64,000 nt of DNA, taken from Sphingomonas sp. JC676. GTDB lineage: Bacteria; Pseudomonadota; Alphaproteobacteria; Sphingomonadales; Sphingomonadaceae. Positions 16,718 to 28,156 of this stretch are shown here, piece by piece. Position 1 is the stretch's first letter. The number at the start of each line of letters is the position of its first letter. Both the position numbers and the translations under genes were made by a program. The notes below the pieces were generated by a model. It ran no database searches, was not told the DNA's origin, and saw only the letters and a program-made list of their open reading frames with translations. The stretch spans positions 186,001-250,000 of the forward strand of contig NZ_JACTGR010000004.1 of assembly GCF_014489075.1 (NCBI RefSeq). The letters are read 5' to 3'.

Positions 16718-16789
16718 CGTATTCTGTAGAGTCTGGGCTCCAGCAAAGTAACCGCCGGAAAATTCCGGTAACATAAGGTGAAGGGCTTC

Positions 16790-17161
16790 ATGCCAACGAT
16801 TAACCAGCTGGTCCGCAAGGGCCGCGAACCGCAGAAGGCCAAGTCCAAGGTCCCTGCGATGGAGCAGAACCCGCAGAAGCGCGGTGTTTGCACCCGTGTC
16901 TATACCACGACCCCGAAGAAGCCGAACTCGGCGCTGCGCAAGGTTGCCAAGGTCCGCCTGACCAACCAGCGCGAAGTCATCAGCTATATTCCGGGCGAAG
17001 GCCACAATCTGCAGGAGCACTCGGTTGTGCTCATCCGCGGCGGCCGCGTTCGCGATCTTCCCGGCGTTCGTTATCACGTCCTGCGCGGCGTGCTCGATAC
17101 GCAGGGTGTCAAGGATCGCCGCCAGTCGCGTTCCAAGTACGGCGCTAAGCGTCCGAAGTAA
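16790..17161 (+). CDS. rpsL: 30S ribosomal protein S12
   Basis: The 123-residue protein is full length and has the decoding-centre loop [11 protein letters not shown] (residues 42-51) and the second loop [13 protein letters not shown] (83-95). The start at 16790 gives the invariant [11 protein letters not shown]12 monitors codon-anticodon pairing in the A site. K43 is the wild-type streptomycin-sensitive residue, but position 88 is Arg (codon 17051-17053) where E. coli has Lys. It is the first gene of the str operon. Confidence 0.98.
   Translation: MPTINQLVRKGREPQKAKSKVPAMEQNPQKRGVCTRVYTTTPKKPNSALRKVAKVRLTNQREVISYIPGEGHNLQEHSVVLIRGGRVRDLPGVRYHVLRGVLDTQGVKDRRQSRSKYGAKRPK
17051..17053 (+). other. 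rpsL: Arg codon at S12 position 88
   Basis: CGC encodes arginine at residue 88 in RVRDLPG. The equivalent lysine is a classic site of streptomycin-resistance changes, including Lys to Arg. Confidence 0.85.
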
Positions 17162-17217
17162 GCCGGTCGGCTTTCATAGCCGACCCTCGAATGGCTGAAG
17201 TTTAGAAGGAAGATCCA

Positions 17218-17688
17218 ATGGCTCGTCGTCGTCGTCCCGAAAAGCGGGAAATCCTGCCTGATCCCGTTTACGGGGATGAGGTTCTCACCAAATTCATGAA
17301 TTCGGTCATGATGGACGGCAAGAAGTCCGTCGCCGAAGGCATCGTCTACTCGGCTCTCGAAACCGTCGAGCAGCGCGCCAAGCGCGAACCGCTCGGCGTG
17401 TTCCACGATGCGCTGAACAACATCAAGCCGGGCATCGAGGTCCGCAGCCGCCGCGTCGGCGGTGCGACCTACCAGGTTCCGGTCGAAGTCCGTCCGGAGC
17501 GCGCCCAGGCACTGGCGATTCGCTGGCTGATCACGTCGGCGCGCAATCGCTCGGAGCACACCATGTCGGCCCGCCTCTCGGGCGAGCTGATGGATGCGGC
17601 GAACAATCGCGGCAACGCCGTGAAGAAGCGCGAAGACACGCACCGCATGGCCGAAGCGAACCGCGCATTCAGCCACTACCGCTGGTAA
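17218..17688 (+). CDS. rpsG: 30S ribosomal protein S7
   Basis: The 156-residue protein begins [10 protein letters not shown] and keeps the 16S-binding hairpin [18 protein letters not shown] (about 75-92). S7 nucleates assembly of the 30S head and, in E. coli, represses its own operon by binding the rpsL-rpsG spacer. Here that spacer is only 56 bases, with an AGAAGGAAG-type ribosome site, whereas a stronger hairpin lies after rpsG, before fusA. Confidence 0.98.
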   Translation: MARRRRPEKREILPDPVYGDEVLTKFMNSVMMDGKKSVAEGIVYSALETVEQRAKREPLGVFHDALNNIKPGIEVRSRRVGGATYQVPVEVRPERAQALAIRWLITSARNRSEHTMSARLSGELMDAANNRGNAVKKREDTHRMAEANRAFSHYRW

Positions 17689-17720
17689 CGCTGGCGCCGG
17701 TAACTTTCGTACCTATATCC

Positions 17721-17747
17721 TGGGGAGCCGCCGCAAACGGCTCCCCA
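17721..17747 (+). promoter_or_regulatory. Stable hairpin in the rpsG-fusA spacer
   Basis: TGGGGAGCCG and CGGCTCCCCA pair perfectly over ten bases around a seven-base loop. No T-run follows, so it is not a simple terminator. It could be an RNA-processing site or a binding site for a feedback regulator such as S7. Confidence 0.5.
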
Positions 17748-17768
17748 CATCGCTAAGGAACCTACGTC

Positions 17769-19844
<2,076 letters not shown>

Positions 19845-19922
19845 TCCGAAATGAGTCGCTAAGGGGCCGCGTTCGCGTGGCGCCCTGACCGGCCGCGAAA
19901 TTGATCTAGAAGGTAGGAAACA

Positions 19923-21113
19923 ATGGCGAAGGCAAAATTCGAGCGGAACAAGCCGCATCTCAACATCGGCACCATCGGTCACGTCGACCATGGCAAGACG
20001 TCGCTGACGGCCGCCATCACGAAGGTTCTGGCCGAGACCAGCGGCGGTGTCGCCGTTGACTTCGCCAACATCGACAAGGCTCCGGAAGAGCGCGAGCGCG
20101 GCATCACGATCTCGACCGCGCACGTCGAGTACGAGACGGTCAACCGCCACTATGCGCACGTCGACTGCCCGGGCCACGCCGACTATGTGAAGAACATGAT
20201 CACCGGTGCCGCCCAGATGGACGGCGCGATCCTGGTCGTTTCGGCCACCGACGGCCCGATGCCGCAGACTCGCGAGCACATCCTGCTCGCCCGTCAGGTC
20301 GGCGTGCCGGCGATGGTTGTGTTCATGAACAAGGTCGATCTGGTCGACGACGCCGAGATCCTCGAGCTCGTTGAGCTGGAAATCCGCGAGCTGCTCAGCT
20401 CGTACGACTTCCCGGGCGACGACATCCCCGTCATCCAGGGTTCGGCCGTGAAGGCGCTTGACGGCTCCGACACCAAGCTGGGCGCCGAATCGGTGCTCGC
20501 GCTGATGAAGGCGGTCGACGAGTACATCCCGCAGCCCGAGCGTCCGCTCGACAAGCCGTTCATGATGCCGATCGAAGACGTGTTCTCGATCTCGGGTCGC
20601 GGCACGGTCGTCACCGGCCGCGTCGAGACCGGCATCATCAAGGTTGGCGAGGAAGTCGAGATCGTCGGCATCCACGACACCCGCAAGACGACCGTCACGG
20701 GCGTCGAGATGTTCCGCAAGCTGCTCGACCAGGGCCAGGCTGGCGATAACGTCGGCGCGCTGATCCGCGGCGTCGCTCGCGACGAAGTCGAGCGTGGCCA
20801 GGTTCTCTGCAAGCCGGGCTCGATCAAGCCGCACACCGACTTCCAGTCGGAAGTGTACGTGCTGTCGAAGGACGAAGGTGGCCGTCACACGCCGTTCTTC
20901 GCCAACTATCGTCCGCAGTTCTACTTCCGCACGACCGACGTGACGGGCACCGTTGAGCTGCCGGCCGGCACCGAGATGGTGATGCCGGGCGACAACGTCG
21001 CGCTGGGCATCAAGCTCATCGCGCCGATCGCCATGGACGTCGGCCAGCGCTTCACGATCCGCGAAGGCGGCCGCACCGTCGGCGCCGGCGTCGTCAGCGG
21101 CATCGACAAGTAA
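19923..21113 (+). CDS. tuf: Elongation factor Tu
   Basis: The 396-residue GTPase has GHVDHGKT (19-26), the RGITIST switch, DCPGH, NKVD and the C-terminal barrel domains. It delivers aminoacyl-tRNA to the ribosome. A strong AGGTAGG-like site precedes the start. Many alphaproteobacteria carry a second tuf elsewhere; only one is seen here. A strong terminator follows, closing the str operon. Confidence 0.98.
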   Translation: MAKAKFERNKPHLNIGTIGHVDHGKTSLTAAITKVLAETSGGVAVDFANIDKAPEERERGITISTAHVEYETVNRHYAHVDCPGHADYVKNMITGAAQMDGAILVVSATDGPMPQTREHILLARQVGVPAMVVFMNKVDLVDDAEILELVELEIRELLSSYDFPGDDIPVIQGSAVKALDGSDTKLGAESVLALMKAVDEYIPQPERPLDKPFMMPIEDVFSISGRGTVVTGRVETGIIKVGEEVEIVGIHDTRKTTVTGVEMFRKLLDQGQAGDNVGALIRGVARDEVERGQVLCKPGSIKPHTDFQSEVYVLSKDEGGRHTPFFANYRPQFYFRTTDVTGTVELPAGTEMVMPGDNVALGIKLIAPIAMDVGQRFTIREGGRTVGAGVVSGIDK

Positions 21114-21130
21114 GCTAAGTAAGAAAACAG

Positions 21131-21177
21131 CCGCCCGGCACCCCGAAGAAAAAGGGGTGTCGGGCGGTTGCTTTTTT
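21131..21177 (+). terminator. Rho-independent terminator after tuf
   Basis: CCGCCCGGCACCCC (21131-21144) pairs with GGGGTGTCGGGCGG (21154-21167) over 14 bases with one G-U, then TTGCTTTTTT. It should separate the str operon from the S10 operon. Confidence 0.9.
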
Positions 21178-21228
21178 ATGAGGGCGCCTGTAATGGCGCG
21201 CCTCCAGTTTTGGGTTTGAACAGCAAGA

Positions 21229-21244
21229 GCCTCGCGTACGAGGC
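21229..21244 (+). promoter_or_regulatory. Small hairpin in the rpsJ leader
   Basis: GCCTCG and CGAGGC form a perfect six-base stem with a CGTA loop, 26 bases before the rpsJ start. It may be part of the S10-operon leader; no convincing promoter was found between it and the terminator. Confidence 0.35.
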
Positions 21245-21269
21245 CCGCTCTTTCGCATCGGCAGGTACC

Positions 21270-21581
21270 ATGGAAACGCAGAATATCCGCATTCGCCTGA
21301 AGGCGTTCGATCACCGCGTGCTCGATCAGGCGACCGGCGACATCGCCGACACCGCCCGACGTACCGGCGCCCTGATCCGTGGTCCCATCCCGTTGCCGAC
21401 GCGCATCGAGAAGTTCACGGTCAACCGTGGTCCGCACATCGACAAGAAGTCGCGCGAGCAGTTCGAGGTCCGCACGTACAAGCGTATGCTGGATATCGTT
21501 CAGCCGACCCCGCAGACGGTCGACGCGCTGATGAAGCTGGACCTTGCTGCTGGCGTTGACGTGGAGATAAAGCTGGCGTAA
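21270..21581 (+). CDS. rpsJ: 30S ribosomal protein S10
   Basis: The 103-residue protein begins [19 protein letters not shown] and contains the 16S-contact loop [20 protein letters not shown] (51-70). In other bacteria the same protein also acts as NusE in antitermination. It opens the S10 operon after the tuf terminator. The ATG at 21270 follows GGCAGGTACC. A 272-base gap separates it from rplC, much longer than any other gap in this operon. Confidence 0.97.
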   Translation: METQNIRIRLKAFDHRVLDQATGDIADTARRTGALIRGPIPLPTRIEKFTVNRGPHIDKKSREQFEVRTYKRMLDIVQPTPQTVDALMKLDLAAGVDVEIKLA

Positions 21582-21734
21582 TGCGCCGCCTCCACACGAG
21601 ATTCGCGACGCTCTTCTAAGAGATTCGCATCGTCCCTCGACCGGATCATCCCGATCCAACGCAAGGGCGCTGAGCCAGAGGCTCACACGAGATAGGGATA
21701 CCGCCGGCCTCCTCACGGAGAACCGGGTCTGCGT

Positions 21735-21776
21735 CCCCCGTCACCCCGCTTCGGCAGGGTTCAGCCCAGACGGGGG
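21735..21776 (+). promoter_or_regulatory. rplC leader hairpin 1 with UUCG tetraloop
   Basis: An outer stem CCCCCGTC/GACGGGGG (21735-21742 with 21769-21776) encloses an inner hairpin ACCC-GC-TTCG-GC-GGGT. The UUCG loop closed by a GC stem is an unusually stable RNA element. It is about 80 bases before rplC. Confidence 0.6.
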
Positions 21777-21796
21777 CTCGCATCATATTTTGGGCT

Positions 21797-21834
21797 GAGG
21801 CACGCACCCGAGGGAATAGTCCCGAGGGTGCCTC
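21797..21834 (+). promoter_or_regulatory. rplC leader hairpin 2 with tandem G-A pairs
   Basis: GAGGC/GCCTC forms the base, an ACGC bulge follows, then ACCC-GA-GGGA pairs with TCCC-GA-GGGT around an ATAG loop. The two G-A mismatches face each other as in sheared GA motifs used by RNA-binding proteins. It ends 19 bases before the rplC ATG. Confidence 0.6.
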
Positions 21835-21853
21835 TGTATGGGAGCATTTGATC

Positions 21854-22720
21854 ATGCGCACTGGCGTGATCGCGAAGAAGTTGGGGATGACCCGCCTGTT
21901 CCAGGACGATGGCCGCCACGTGCCGGTCACAGTCCTGAGCCTCGAAGGCCTGCAGGTCGTCTCCATCCGCGAACAAGATCGTGACGGCTATACTGCCGTC
22001 CAGCTCGGCGCCGGCACGGCGAAGAGCAAGAATGTCGCCAAGCCGCAGCGCGGCCATTTCGGCAAGGCCGAAGTGGAGCCCAAGGCCGTGGTGCACGAAT
22101 TCCGCGTCGACGCGGACGGCCTGCTCGAAGTGGGCGCCGAGATCTCGGCCGCGCATTATGTCGCTGGCCAGTATGTCGACATCCAGGGCAAGACCCAGGG
22201 CAAGGGCTTCCAGGGCGGCATGAAGCGCTGGGGCTTCGGCGGTCTGCGCGCCACCCACGGCGTCTCGGTCTCGCACCGTTCGCTCGGTTCGACCGGTCAG
22301 CGCCAGGATCCGGGCAAGGTCTTCAAGAACAAGAAGATGGCCGGTCACATGGGTGACAAGTTCCGCACCCAGCAGAATCTCGAGATCGTCGGCACCGACG
22401 TCGAGCGCGGCCTGATCTTCGTCAAGGGCTCGGTCCCTGGCTCGAAGGGCGGCTGGCTGTTCGTCAAGGACTCGATAAAGATCGATCGTCCCGCCGATGC
22501 GCCGTTCCCGGCCGGCATCCGCGATCCGAAGCATGCTGGCGAAGAGCATCACATCGCTGAAGTCGAGGAAGGTGCAGTGCACGAGCTGGCTCCGCTGCCG
22601 AGCGCAGCAGAAGTCGCAGCTGGCGTTGCCGAAGCCGACGCCCACGGCGCCGGTCAGAGCGATGCCGAAATCAGCGGCGCCACGAACGGCGACGCCGCTG
22701 CAACCGGCCAGGAGGGCTGA
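21854..22720 (+). CDS. rplC: 50S ribosomal protein L3 with long C-terminal tail
   Basis: The 288-residue protein starts [14 protein letters not shown] and has the core (1-210) with the long loop [18 protein letters not shown] near the peptidyl-transferase centre. The E. coli protein ends at about 209 residues. Here a tail of about 78 residues (211-288) rich in Ala, Glu, Gly and His follows, of low complexity and acidic. L3 starts 50S assembly. The tail is probably disordered and solvent-exposed. The GGGAG site precedes ATG 21854. Confidence 0.97.
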   Translation: MRTGVIAKKLGMTRLFQDDGRHVPVTVLSLEGLQVVSIREQDRDGYTAVQLGAGTAKSKNVAKPQRGHFGKAEVEPKAVVHEFRVDADGLLEVGAEISAAHYVAGQYVDIQGKTQGKGFQGGMKRWGFGGLRATHGVSVSHRSLGSTGQRQDPGKVFKNKKMAGHMGDKFRTQQNLEIVGTDVERGLIFVKGSVPGSKGGWLFVKDSIKIDRPADAPFPAGIRDPKHAGEEHHIAEVEEGAVHELAPLPSAAEVAAGVAEADAHGAGQSDAEISGATNGDAAATGQEG

Positions 22721-22722
22721 GC

Positions 22723-23346
22723 GTGAAGATCAAGGTTCAAACCCTCGACGCCAAGGCTAGCGGCGACATCGAGCTCAACGACGCGGTTTTCGCCGTCGAG
22801 CCGCGTGCCGATATCCTGCACCGCGTCGTCACGTGGCAGCTCGAGAAGCGCCGCGAGACCGCTCGTGGCACCCGCGAGCGTGCCGATGTCGCCCGCACCG
22901 GCAAGAAGTTCGGTCGCCAGAAGGGCGGCGGTACCGCACGTCACGGCGATCGCCGCGCTCCCGTCTTCATCGGCGGTGGTAAGGCTCACGGTGCCCGCGT
23001 CCGCGACTTCAATCCGTCGCTGAACAAGAAGATCCGCGCGCTCGGCCTCAAGATGGCTCTCAGCAGCCATGCCAAGGCCGGTTCGCTGATCGTCATGGAC
23101 AATCTGACGGTCGACGGCGCCAAGACCAAGGCTCTGAAGGGCAACTTCGAGAAGCTTGGCCTGGGCAAGACCCTGGTGATCGACGGCGACACCGTCGAGA
23201 ACAGCTTCGCATTGGCCGCCGGCAACCTGCACACGATCAACGTGCTGCCGGCCCAGGGCGCCAACGTCTACGACATCCTGAAGCACGACACGCTGGTTCT
23301 CACCCGCGCTGCCGTCGAGAAGCTGGAGGCGCGCTTCAATGGCTAA
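22723..23346 (+). CDS. rplD: 50S ribosomal protein L4
   Basis: The 207-residue protein starts at a GTG preceded by GGAGGGC two codons after the rplC stop. It has the long internal loop [26 protein letters not shown] segment (about 63-85) that lines the exit tunnel. In E. coli L4 represses the S10 operon through the rpsJ leader; here a structured leader is found before rplC. It overlaps rplW by eight bases. Confidence 0.97.
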   Translation: MKIKVQTLDAKASGDIELNDAVFAVEPRADILHRVVTWQLEKRRETARGTRERADVARTGKKFGRQKGGGTARHGDRRAPVFIGGGKAHGARVRDFNPSLNKKIRALGLKMALSSHAKAGSLIVMDNLTVDGAKTKALKGNFEKLGLGKTLVIDGDTVENSFALAAGNLHTINVLPAQGANVYDILKHDTLVLTRAAVEKLEARFNG

Positions 23347-23653
23347 GAAGCCCACCAAGGTAGTCGACAACCGTCACTATGACGTGATCGTCGCGCCGCA
23401 CATCACCGAGAAGTCGACGCTCGTCTCCGAGCACAACGCGGTTGTGTTCAAGGTCGCCGGCGACGCCACCAAGCCCGAGATCAAGGCCGCCGTCGAGGCG
23501 CTGTTCTCGGTCAAGGTCACTGGCGTCAACACGATCGTCCAGAAGGGCAAGACCAAGAAGTGGAAGGGTGCTCCCTACAAGCGCTCGGACATCAAGAAAG
23601 CGATCGTGACGCTCGCCGATGGCGACCAGATCGACGTGACGACGGGAATCTGA
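23339..23653 (+). CDS. rplW: 50S ribosomal protein L23
   Basis: A 104-residue protein whose core begins [16 protein letters not shown] and includes [10 protein letters not shown] near the C-terminus. It sits at the tunnel exit and docks trigger factor and the signal recognition particle. The N-terminal [10 protein letters not shown] stretch is slightly longer than in E. coli. It overlaps the end of rplD. Confidence 0.96.
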   Translation: MAKKPTKVVDNRHYDVIVAPHITEKSTLVSEHNAVVFKVAGDATKPEIKAAVEALFSVKVTGVNTIVQKGKTKKWKGAPYKRSDIKKAIVTLADGDQIDVTTGI

Positions 23654-23657
23654 GGCG

Positions 23658-24509
23658 ATGGCACTCAAGAATTATAATCCGACGTCTCCGGCCCGCCGCG
23701 GCCTGATCCTCGTCGACCGTTCGGGCCTCCACAAGGGCGGTCCGGTCAAGGCGCTTACCGAAGGCAAGCGCAAGACCGGTGGCCGCAACAACAAGGGTCA
23801 TGTGACGTCGCGCGGCATCGCCGGCGGCCACAAGCAGCGCTATCGCATCGTCGATTTCAAGCGCCGCCTGTGGGATGTCGAGGGCACGGTCGAGCGGATC
23901 GAATATGATCCCAACCGCACCGCGTTCATCGCGCTGATCAACTATGGCGACACCCCCGAGGGCAAGGCCAACGTCGCGTACATCATCGCGCCGCAGCGCC
24001 TTGCTGTCGGCGACAAGGTGATCGCGTCGAAGAAGACCGACGTGAAGCCGGGCAACGCCATGGAGCTGGGCTCGATGCCGGTCGGCACTATCGTCCACAA
24101 TGTGGAAATGAAGCCGGGCAAGGGTGGTCAGATCGCACGTTCGGCGGGCACCTATGTGCAGGTCGTCGGCCGCGATCGCGGCATGGTGATCGTCCGCCTG
24201 AACTCGGGCGAGCAGCGCTACATCCACTCGAACTGCATGGCGACGATCGGTGCGGTGTCCAACCCGGACAACCAGAACACCAACCTCGCAAAGGCCGGCC
24301 GTAATCGCTGGCTGGGCAAGCGTCCGCTGACCCGCGGCGTCGCCAAGAACCCGGTCGACCATCCGCACGGCGGTGGTGAAGGCCGGACCTCGGGCGGCCG
24401 TCATCCGGTCACCCCGTGGGGCAAGCCGACCAAGGGTGCGCGCACCCGCCACAACAAGGCGACGGACAAGATGATCATCCGTTCGCGCCACGCCAAGAAG
24501 AAGGGCTAA
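23658..24509 (+). CDS. rplB: 50S ribosomal protein L2
   Basis: The 283-residue protein has the central SH3-like domains and the conserved C-terminal [23 protein letters not shown] segment around the histidine important for peptidyl-transferase function. The start [14 protein letters not shown] is typical for the family. It lies four bases after rplW and five before rpsS. Confidence 0.98.
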   Translation: MALKNYNPTSPARRGLILVDRSGLHKGGPVKALTEGKRKTGGRNNKGHVTSRGIAGGHKQRYRIVDFKRRLWDVEGTVERIEYDPNRTAFIALINYGDTPEGKANVAYIIAPQRLAVGDKVIASKKTDVKPGNAMELGSMPVGTIVHNVEMKPGKGGQIARSAGTYVQVVGRDRGMVIVRLNSGEQRYIHSNCMATIGAVSNPDNQNTNLAKAGRNRWLGKRPLTRGVAKNPVDHPHGGGEGRTSGGRHPVTPWGKPTKGARTRHNKATDKMIIRSRHAKKKG

Positions 24510-24514
24510 CCGCC

Positions 24515-24790
24515 ATGGCTCGCTCCGTCTGGAAGGGTCCGTTCGTGGACCTCCATCTGCTCAAGAAGGCGCAGACCGCGCAGGAAACCAACGCGCGTGC
24601 GCCGATCAAGACCTGGTCGCGCCGCTCGACGATCCTGCCGGACTTCGTCGGCCTGACTTTCAGCGTCTACAACGGCCGCAAGTTCGTGCCGGTGTCGGTC
24701 AACGAGGACATGGTCGGCATGAAGCTCGGCGAGTTCGCGCCCACGCGCTTCTTCCCCGGCCACGCTGCCGACAAGAAGGGTAAGCGCTAA
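24515..24790 (+). CDS. rpsS: 30S ribosomal protein S19
   Basis: The 91-residue protein begins [12 protein letters not shown], the standard start, at ATG 24515. It contains [14 protein letters not shown] and ends in a basic tail KKGKR. It lies in the 30S head, near the A-site tRNA and S13. Its stop shares a base with the rplV start (TAATG). Confidence 0.97.
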   Translation: MARSVWKGPFVDLHLLKKAQTAQETNARAPIKTWSRRSTILPDFVGLTFSVYNGRKFVPVSVNEDMVGMKLGEFAPTRFFPGHAADKKGKR

Positions 24791-25167
24791 TGTCGAAGGA
24801 TAAGGCACCCCGCCGCGTCGCTGATAACGAGGCTCTCTCGGTCGGCACGCAGATCCGCGGTTCGGCGCAGAAGCTCAATCTCGTCGCGGGCCTGATCCGC
24901 GGCAAGAAGGCCGGCGACGCGATGAACATCCTCGCTTTCTCGAAGAAGGCGATGGCTGTGGACGCGCGCAAGGTTCTGGCTTCGGCCATCGCCAATGCGG
25001 AAAACAACCACAACCTCGATGTCGACGCGCTCGTCGTCGCCGAGGCGTCGGTCGGCAAGTCGATCACGATGAAGCGCTTCGCGACCCGCGGCCGTGGCAA
25101 GTCCACCCGCATTCTGAAGCCATTCAGCCGTCTTCGCATCGTCGTCCGCGAGCAGGAAGAAGCATAA
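24790..25167 (+). CDS. rplV: 50S ribosomal protein L22
   Basis: The 125-residue protein contains the core [22 protein letters not shown] and the long hairpin [21 protein letters not shown] (about 94-114) that reaches into the exit tunnel and contributes to macrolide sensitivity. It overlaps its neighbours by one base on both sides, giving tight coupling to rpsS and rpsC. Confidence 0.97.
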   Translation: MSKDKAPRRVADNEALSVGTQIRGSAQKLNLVAGLIRGKKAGDAMNILAFSKKAMAVDARKVLASAIANAENNHNLDVDALVVAEASVGKSITMKRFATRGRGKSTRILKPFSRLRIVVREQEEA

Positions 25168-25874
25168 TGGGTCACAAGAGCAACGCGATCGGGCTTCGGC
25201 TGCAGATCAACCGCACCTGGGACAGCCGCTGGTACGCCGAGGGCGCCGACTATGGCCGCCTTCTGCTGGAGGATCTGAAGATCCGCCAGTACATCATCAA
25301 GACGCTGCCCCAGGCTGCGATCTCGAAGGTGGTGATCGAGCGCCCGGCCAAGCTGTGCCGCATCTCCATCTATGCCGCGCGCCCCGGCGTGATCATCGGC
25401 AAGAAGGGCACGGACATCGAGAAGCTGCGCAAGACGCTGGCTTCGATGACCAGCTCGGATGTGAGCCTGAACATCGTCGAGATCCGCAAGCCGGAAGTCG
25501 ACGCCAAGCTCGTCGCCCAGGGCATCGCCGATCAGCTGGAGCGCCGCATCGCCTTCCGCCGCGCCATGAAGCGCGCGGTGCAGTCGGCCATGCGCCTCGG
25601 TGCCGAGGGCATCCGGATCAACTGCGGCGGCCGTCTCGGCGGCGCCGAGATCGCCCGCTCGGAATGGTATCGCGAAGGCCGCGTTCCGCTCCACACGCTG
25701 CGCGCGAACATCGATCACGCGACGGCCGAAGCCCACACCGCCTATGGCGTGTGCGGTGTGAAGGTCTGGATCTTCAAGGGCGAGATTCTCGGCCATGATC
25801 CGATGTCGCAGGACCGGCTCAATATGGAATCGCAGACCTCGGGCGTTCGCCCGGCGCGCGACGACCGCCGCTAA
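25167..25874 (+). CDS. rpsC: 30S ribosomal protein S3
   Basis: The 235-residue protein begins [12 protein letters not shown], with the KH RNA-binding loop [14 protein letters not shown] (about 75-88) and the mRNA-entry helicase surface [14 protein letters not shown] (131-144). It forms the mRNA entry tunnel with S4 and S5. Confidence 0.97.
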   Translation: MGHKSNAIGLRLQINRTWDSRWYAEGADYGRLLLEDLKIRQYIIKTLPQAAISKVVIERPAKLCRISIYAARPGVIIGKKGTDIEKLRKTLASMTSSDVSLNIVEIRKPEVDAKLVAQGIADQLERRIAFRRAMKRAVQSAMRLGAEGIRINCGGRLGGAEIARSEWYREGRVPLHTLRANIDHATAEAHTAYGVCGVKVWIFKGEILGHDPMSQDRLNMESQTSGVRPARDDRR

Positions 25875-25890
25875 GGGTTAGGACAGAACA

Positions 25891-26322
25891 ATGTTGCAAC
25901 CGAAGCGCACCAAGTTCCGCAAGGCCTTCAAGGGCCGCATCCATGGCGACGCCAAGGGTGGCACTACGCTGAACTTCGGGTCCTATGGCCTGAAGGCGAT
26001 GGAGCCGGAGCGGATCACCGCACGCCAGATCGAAGCGGCTCGCCGCGCGATCACGCGCCACATCAAGCGCCAGGGTCGCTTGTGGATCCGCATCTTCCCG
26101 GACGTTCCGATCTCGTCGAAGCCGGCCGAAGTCCGCATGGGCTCGGGCAAGGGTTCGCCGGAATATTGGGCAGCCCGCGTCAAGCCCGGCCGCATCCTGT
26201 TCGAGCTGGACGGCGTTCCCGGCCCGCTCGCGGCGGAAGCGTTCAGCCGCGCGGCGATGAAGCTGCCGATCAAGGTCAAGGTCGTGGCTCGCCTCGGCGA
26301 TACCTCGCACCTGGAGGGTTAA
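25891..26322 (+). CDS. rplP: 50S ribosomal protein L16
   Basis: The 143-residue protein begins [19 protein letters not shown] and has the conserved arginine-rich [22 protein letters not shown] and [19 protein letters not shown] segments. It binds near the A-site tRNA elbow. An AGGACA-type site precedes the ATG, sixteen bases after rpsC. Confidence 0.97.
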   Translation: MLQPKRTKFRKAFKGRIHGDAKGGTTLNFGSYGLKAMEPERITARQIEAARRAITRHIKRQGRLWIRIFPDVPISSKPAEVRMGSGKGSPEYWAARVKPGRILFELDGVPGPLAAEAFSRAAMKLPIKVKVVARLGDTSHLEG

Positions 26323-26327
26323 GGGTC

Positions 26328-26534
26328 ATGGCAAAGAAGATCGAAGACCTACGGACGAAGACCGAGGATCAGCTGGGCGAGCAGCTCGGCAACCTGAAGC
26401 GCGAGGCGTTCAACCTGCGTTTCCAGGCTGCCACGAGCCAGCTTGAGAAGCCGAGCCGGGTCAAGGAAGTCCGTCGCGACATCGCCCGCATCAAGACGCT
26501 GCAGAACGAGCGCTCGCGCTCGGCTGCGAAGTAA
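26328..26534 (+). CDS. rpmC: 50S ribosomal protein L29
   Basis: A 68-residue two-helix protein, [20 protein letters not shown], with a second helix [20 protein letters not shown]. It sits at the tunnel exit beside L23. ATG 26328 follows GGAGGGTTAAGGG, which also contains the rplP stop. Confidence 0.96.
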   Translation: MAKKIEDLRTKTEDQLGEQLGNLKREAFNLRFQAATSQLEKPSRVKEVRRDIARIKTLQNERSRSAAK

Positions 26535-26545
26535 GGAACGAGACC

Positions 26546-26812
26546 ATGCCGAAGCGCGTGCTGACCGGGAACGTGGTTTCCGACAAGGGCGACAAGACGG
26601 TCGTCGTGCTCGTGGAGCGTAAGGTTAAGCACCCGCTCTATGGCAAGATCATCCGTCGCTCGAAGAAGTATCACGCCCATGACGAGGGCAACGAGTATAA
26701 GGCCGGCGAGACCGTGCGCATCGAAGAGACTGCGCCGATTTCCAAGCTGAAGACCTGGAAGGTTGTCGAGCGGGTCAACACCCACGCGACGCCGGCGAAG
26801 GCGGAAGCCTGA
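26546..26812 (+). CDS. rpsQ: 30S ribosomal protein S17
   Basis: The 88-residue OB-fold protein begins [21 protein letters not shown] and contains [19 protein letters not shown] and [18 protein letters not shown]. It is a primary 16S-binding protein of the 30S body. The tail [11 protein letters not shown] is slightly longer than in E. coli. Confidence 0.97.
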   Translation: MPKRVLTGNVVSDKGDKTVVVLVERKVKHPLYGKIIRRSKKYHAHDEGNEYKAGETVRIEETAPISKLKTWKVVERVNTHATPAKAEA

Positions 26813-26874
26813 ACTTTTAACTGGAACCGCCGGGCGACAAGTCCCGGTAGGCCGAACGAGAAGGAACCGGATCG

Positions 26875-27243
26875 ATGATCCAGATGCAGTCCAATCTCGA
26901 CGTCGCTGACAACAGCGGCGCGAAGCGGGTGCAGTGCATCAAGGTGCTGGGCGGCTCGAAGCGCCGCTTTGCCGGTGTGGGCGACGTCATTGTCGTCAGC
27001 ATCAAGGAAGCTGCTCCCCGTGGCCGCGTGAAGAAGGGTGACGTCCATCGTGCCGTCATCGTCCGCACCGCCAAGGACATTCGCCGCGCCGATGGCTCGG
27101 TGATCCGTTTCGACGGCAATGCCGCCGTGCTGGTCAACAAGAACGAGGAGCCGATCGGCACCCGTATCTTCGGGCCGGTGGTTCGCGAGCTGCGTACGCG
27201 CGGCTTCATGAAGATCATTTCGCTCGCTCCCGAGGTGCTGTGA
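26875..27243 (+). CDS. rplN: 50S ribosomal protein L14
   Basis: The 122-residue protein starts [19 protein letters not shown] and ends SLAPEVL, both family-typical. It lies at the 30S-50S interface and is the docking site of silencing factor RsfS. A 62-base spacer before it carries GAGAAGG as ribosome site; no strong hairpin was seen there. Confidence 0.97.
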   Translation: MIQMQSNLDVADNSGAKRVQCIKVLGGSKRRFAGVGDVIVVSIKEAAPRGRVKKGDVHRAVIVRTAKDIRRADGSVIRFDGNAAVLVNKNEEPIGTRIFGPVVRELRTRGFMKIISLAPEVL

Positions 27244-27560
27244 TGGCTACCGCGAAGATCAAGAAGGGTGACCGGGTCGTCGTCCTGTCCGGCAAGGACA
27301 AGGGCAAGACCGGTGATGTCATCCAGTCGCTGCCGAAGGCCGACAAGGTCGTCGTCTCCGGCGTGAACGTGGCGGTCCGCCACAAGAAGCCGAGCCAGGG
27401 CAACCCGCAGGGTGGCCTCGAGCGTTCGGAAGCGCCGATGCATGTCTCCAAGGTCGCGCACGTGACCAAGGACGGCAAGGCGACCCGCGTTCGTTTCGAG
27501 ACCCGTGACGGCAAGAAGGTTCGCGTCGCCGTCAAGACCGGGGAGGTCATCAATGGCTGA
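27243..27560 (+). CDS. rplX: 50S ribosomal protein L24
   Basis: A 105-residue KOW-domain protein, [24 protein letters not shown]. It initiates 50S assembly near the tunnel exit. The ATG at 27243 overlaps the rplN stop (TGATG); the GTG one codon upstream is less likely. Confidence 0.96.
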   Translation: MATAKIKKGDRVVVLSGKDKGKTGDVIQSLPKADKVVVSGVNVAVRHKKPSQGNPQGGLERSEAPMHVSKVAHVTKDGKATRVRFETRDGKKVRVAVKTGEVING

Positions 27561-28137
27561 TAATTATATCCCGCGCATGAAGTCGAAGTACGACACGGAA
27601 ATCGCCAAGGCGATGACCGAGAAGTTCGGCTACAAGAACGTGATGGAAATTCCGCGGATCGACAAGATCACGCTGAACATGGGCGTTGGTGAAGCGACCC
27701 AGGACAAGAAGAAGGTCGAGCAGGCAGCCCAGGAAATGGAGCTGATCGCCGGCCAGAAGCCTGTCGTCACCAAGGCGAAGAAGTCGATCGCACAGTTCAA
27801 GCTGCGCGAGGGCATGCCGATCGGTTGCAAGGTTACCCTTCGCCGCGAGCGCATGTACGAGTTCCTCGATCGCTTCGTGACTATCGCGCTCCCGCGCGTC
27901 CGCGATTTTCGTGGCCTGAACCCGAAGTCCTTCGACGGCCGTGGCAATTATGCCTGCGGCATCAAGGAACAGATCGTGTTCCCCGAGATCAACTATGACC
28001 GCATCGATAAGGTGCGCGGCATGGACATCATTGTGACCACCACCGCAAAGACCGACGACGAGGCTCGCGAGCTTCTCCGTCTCTTCGGCTTCCCGTTCCC
28101 GCAGGATGCGGACGGCGAAGCGAAGCAGGCGGCGTAA
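27553..28137 (+). CDS. rplE: 50S ribosomal protein L5
   Basis: The 194-residue protein has the 5S-binding block [33 protein letters not shown], and the [23 protein letters not shown] segment. It binds 5S rRNA in the central protuberance. It overlaps rplX by eight bases. A short Ala/Glu-rich tail [11 protein letters not shown] extends beyond the E. coli length of 179. Confidence 0.97.
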   Translation: MADNYIPRMKSKYDTEIAKAMTEKFGYKNVMEIPRIDKITLNMGVGEATQDKKKVEQAAQEMELIAGQKPVVTKAKKSIAQFKLREGMPIGCKVTLRRERMYEFLDRFVTIALPRVRDFRGLNPKSFDGRGNYACGIKEQIVFPEINYDRIDKVRGMDIIVTTTAKTDDEARELLRLFGFPFPQDADGEAKQAA

Positions 28138-28156
28138 GGAAGGAAGAACTTAAGTC

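Noticed and set aside
19845..19922. fusA-tuf spacer with GC-rich imperfect hairpin
   Set aside because: Pairing is interrupted and there is no T-run; ordinary spacer with a ribosome site.
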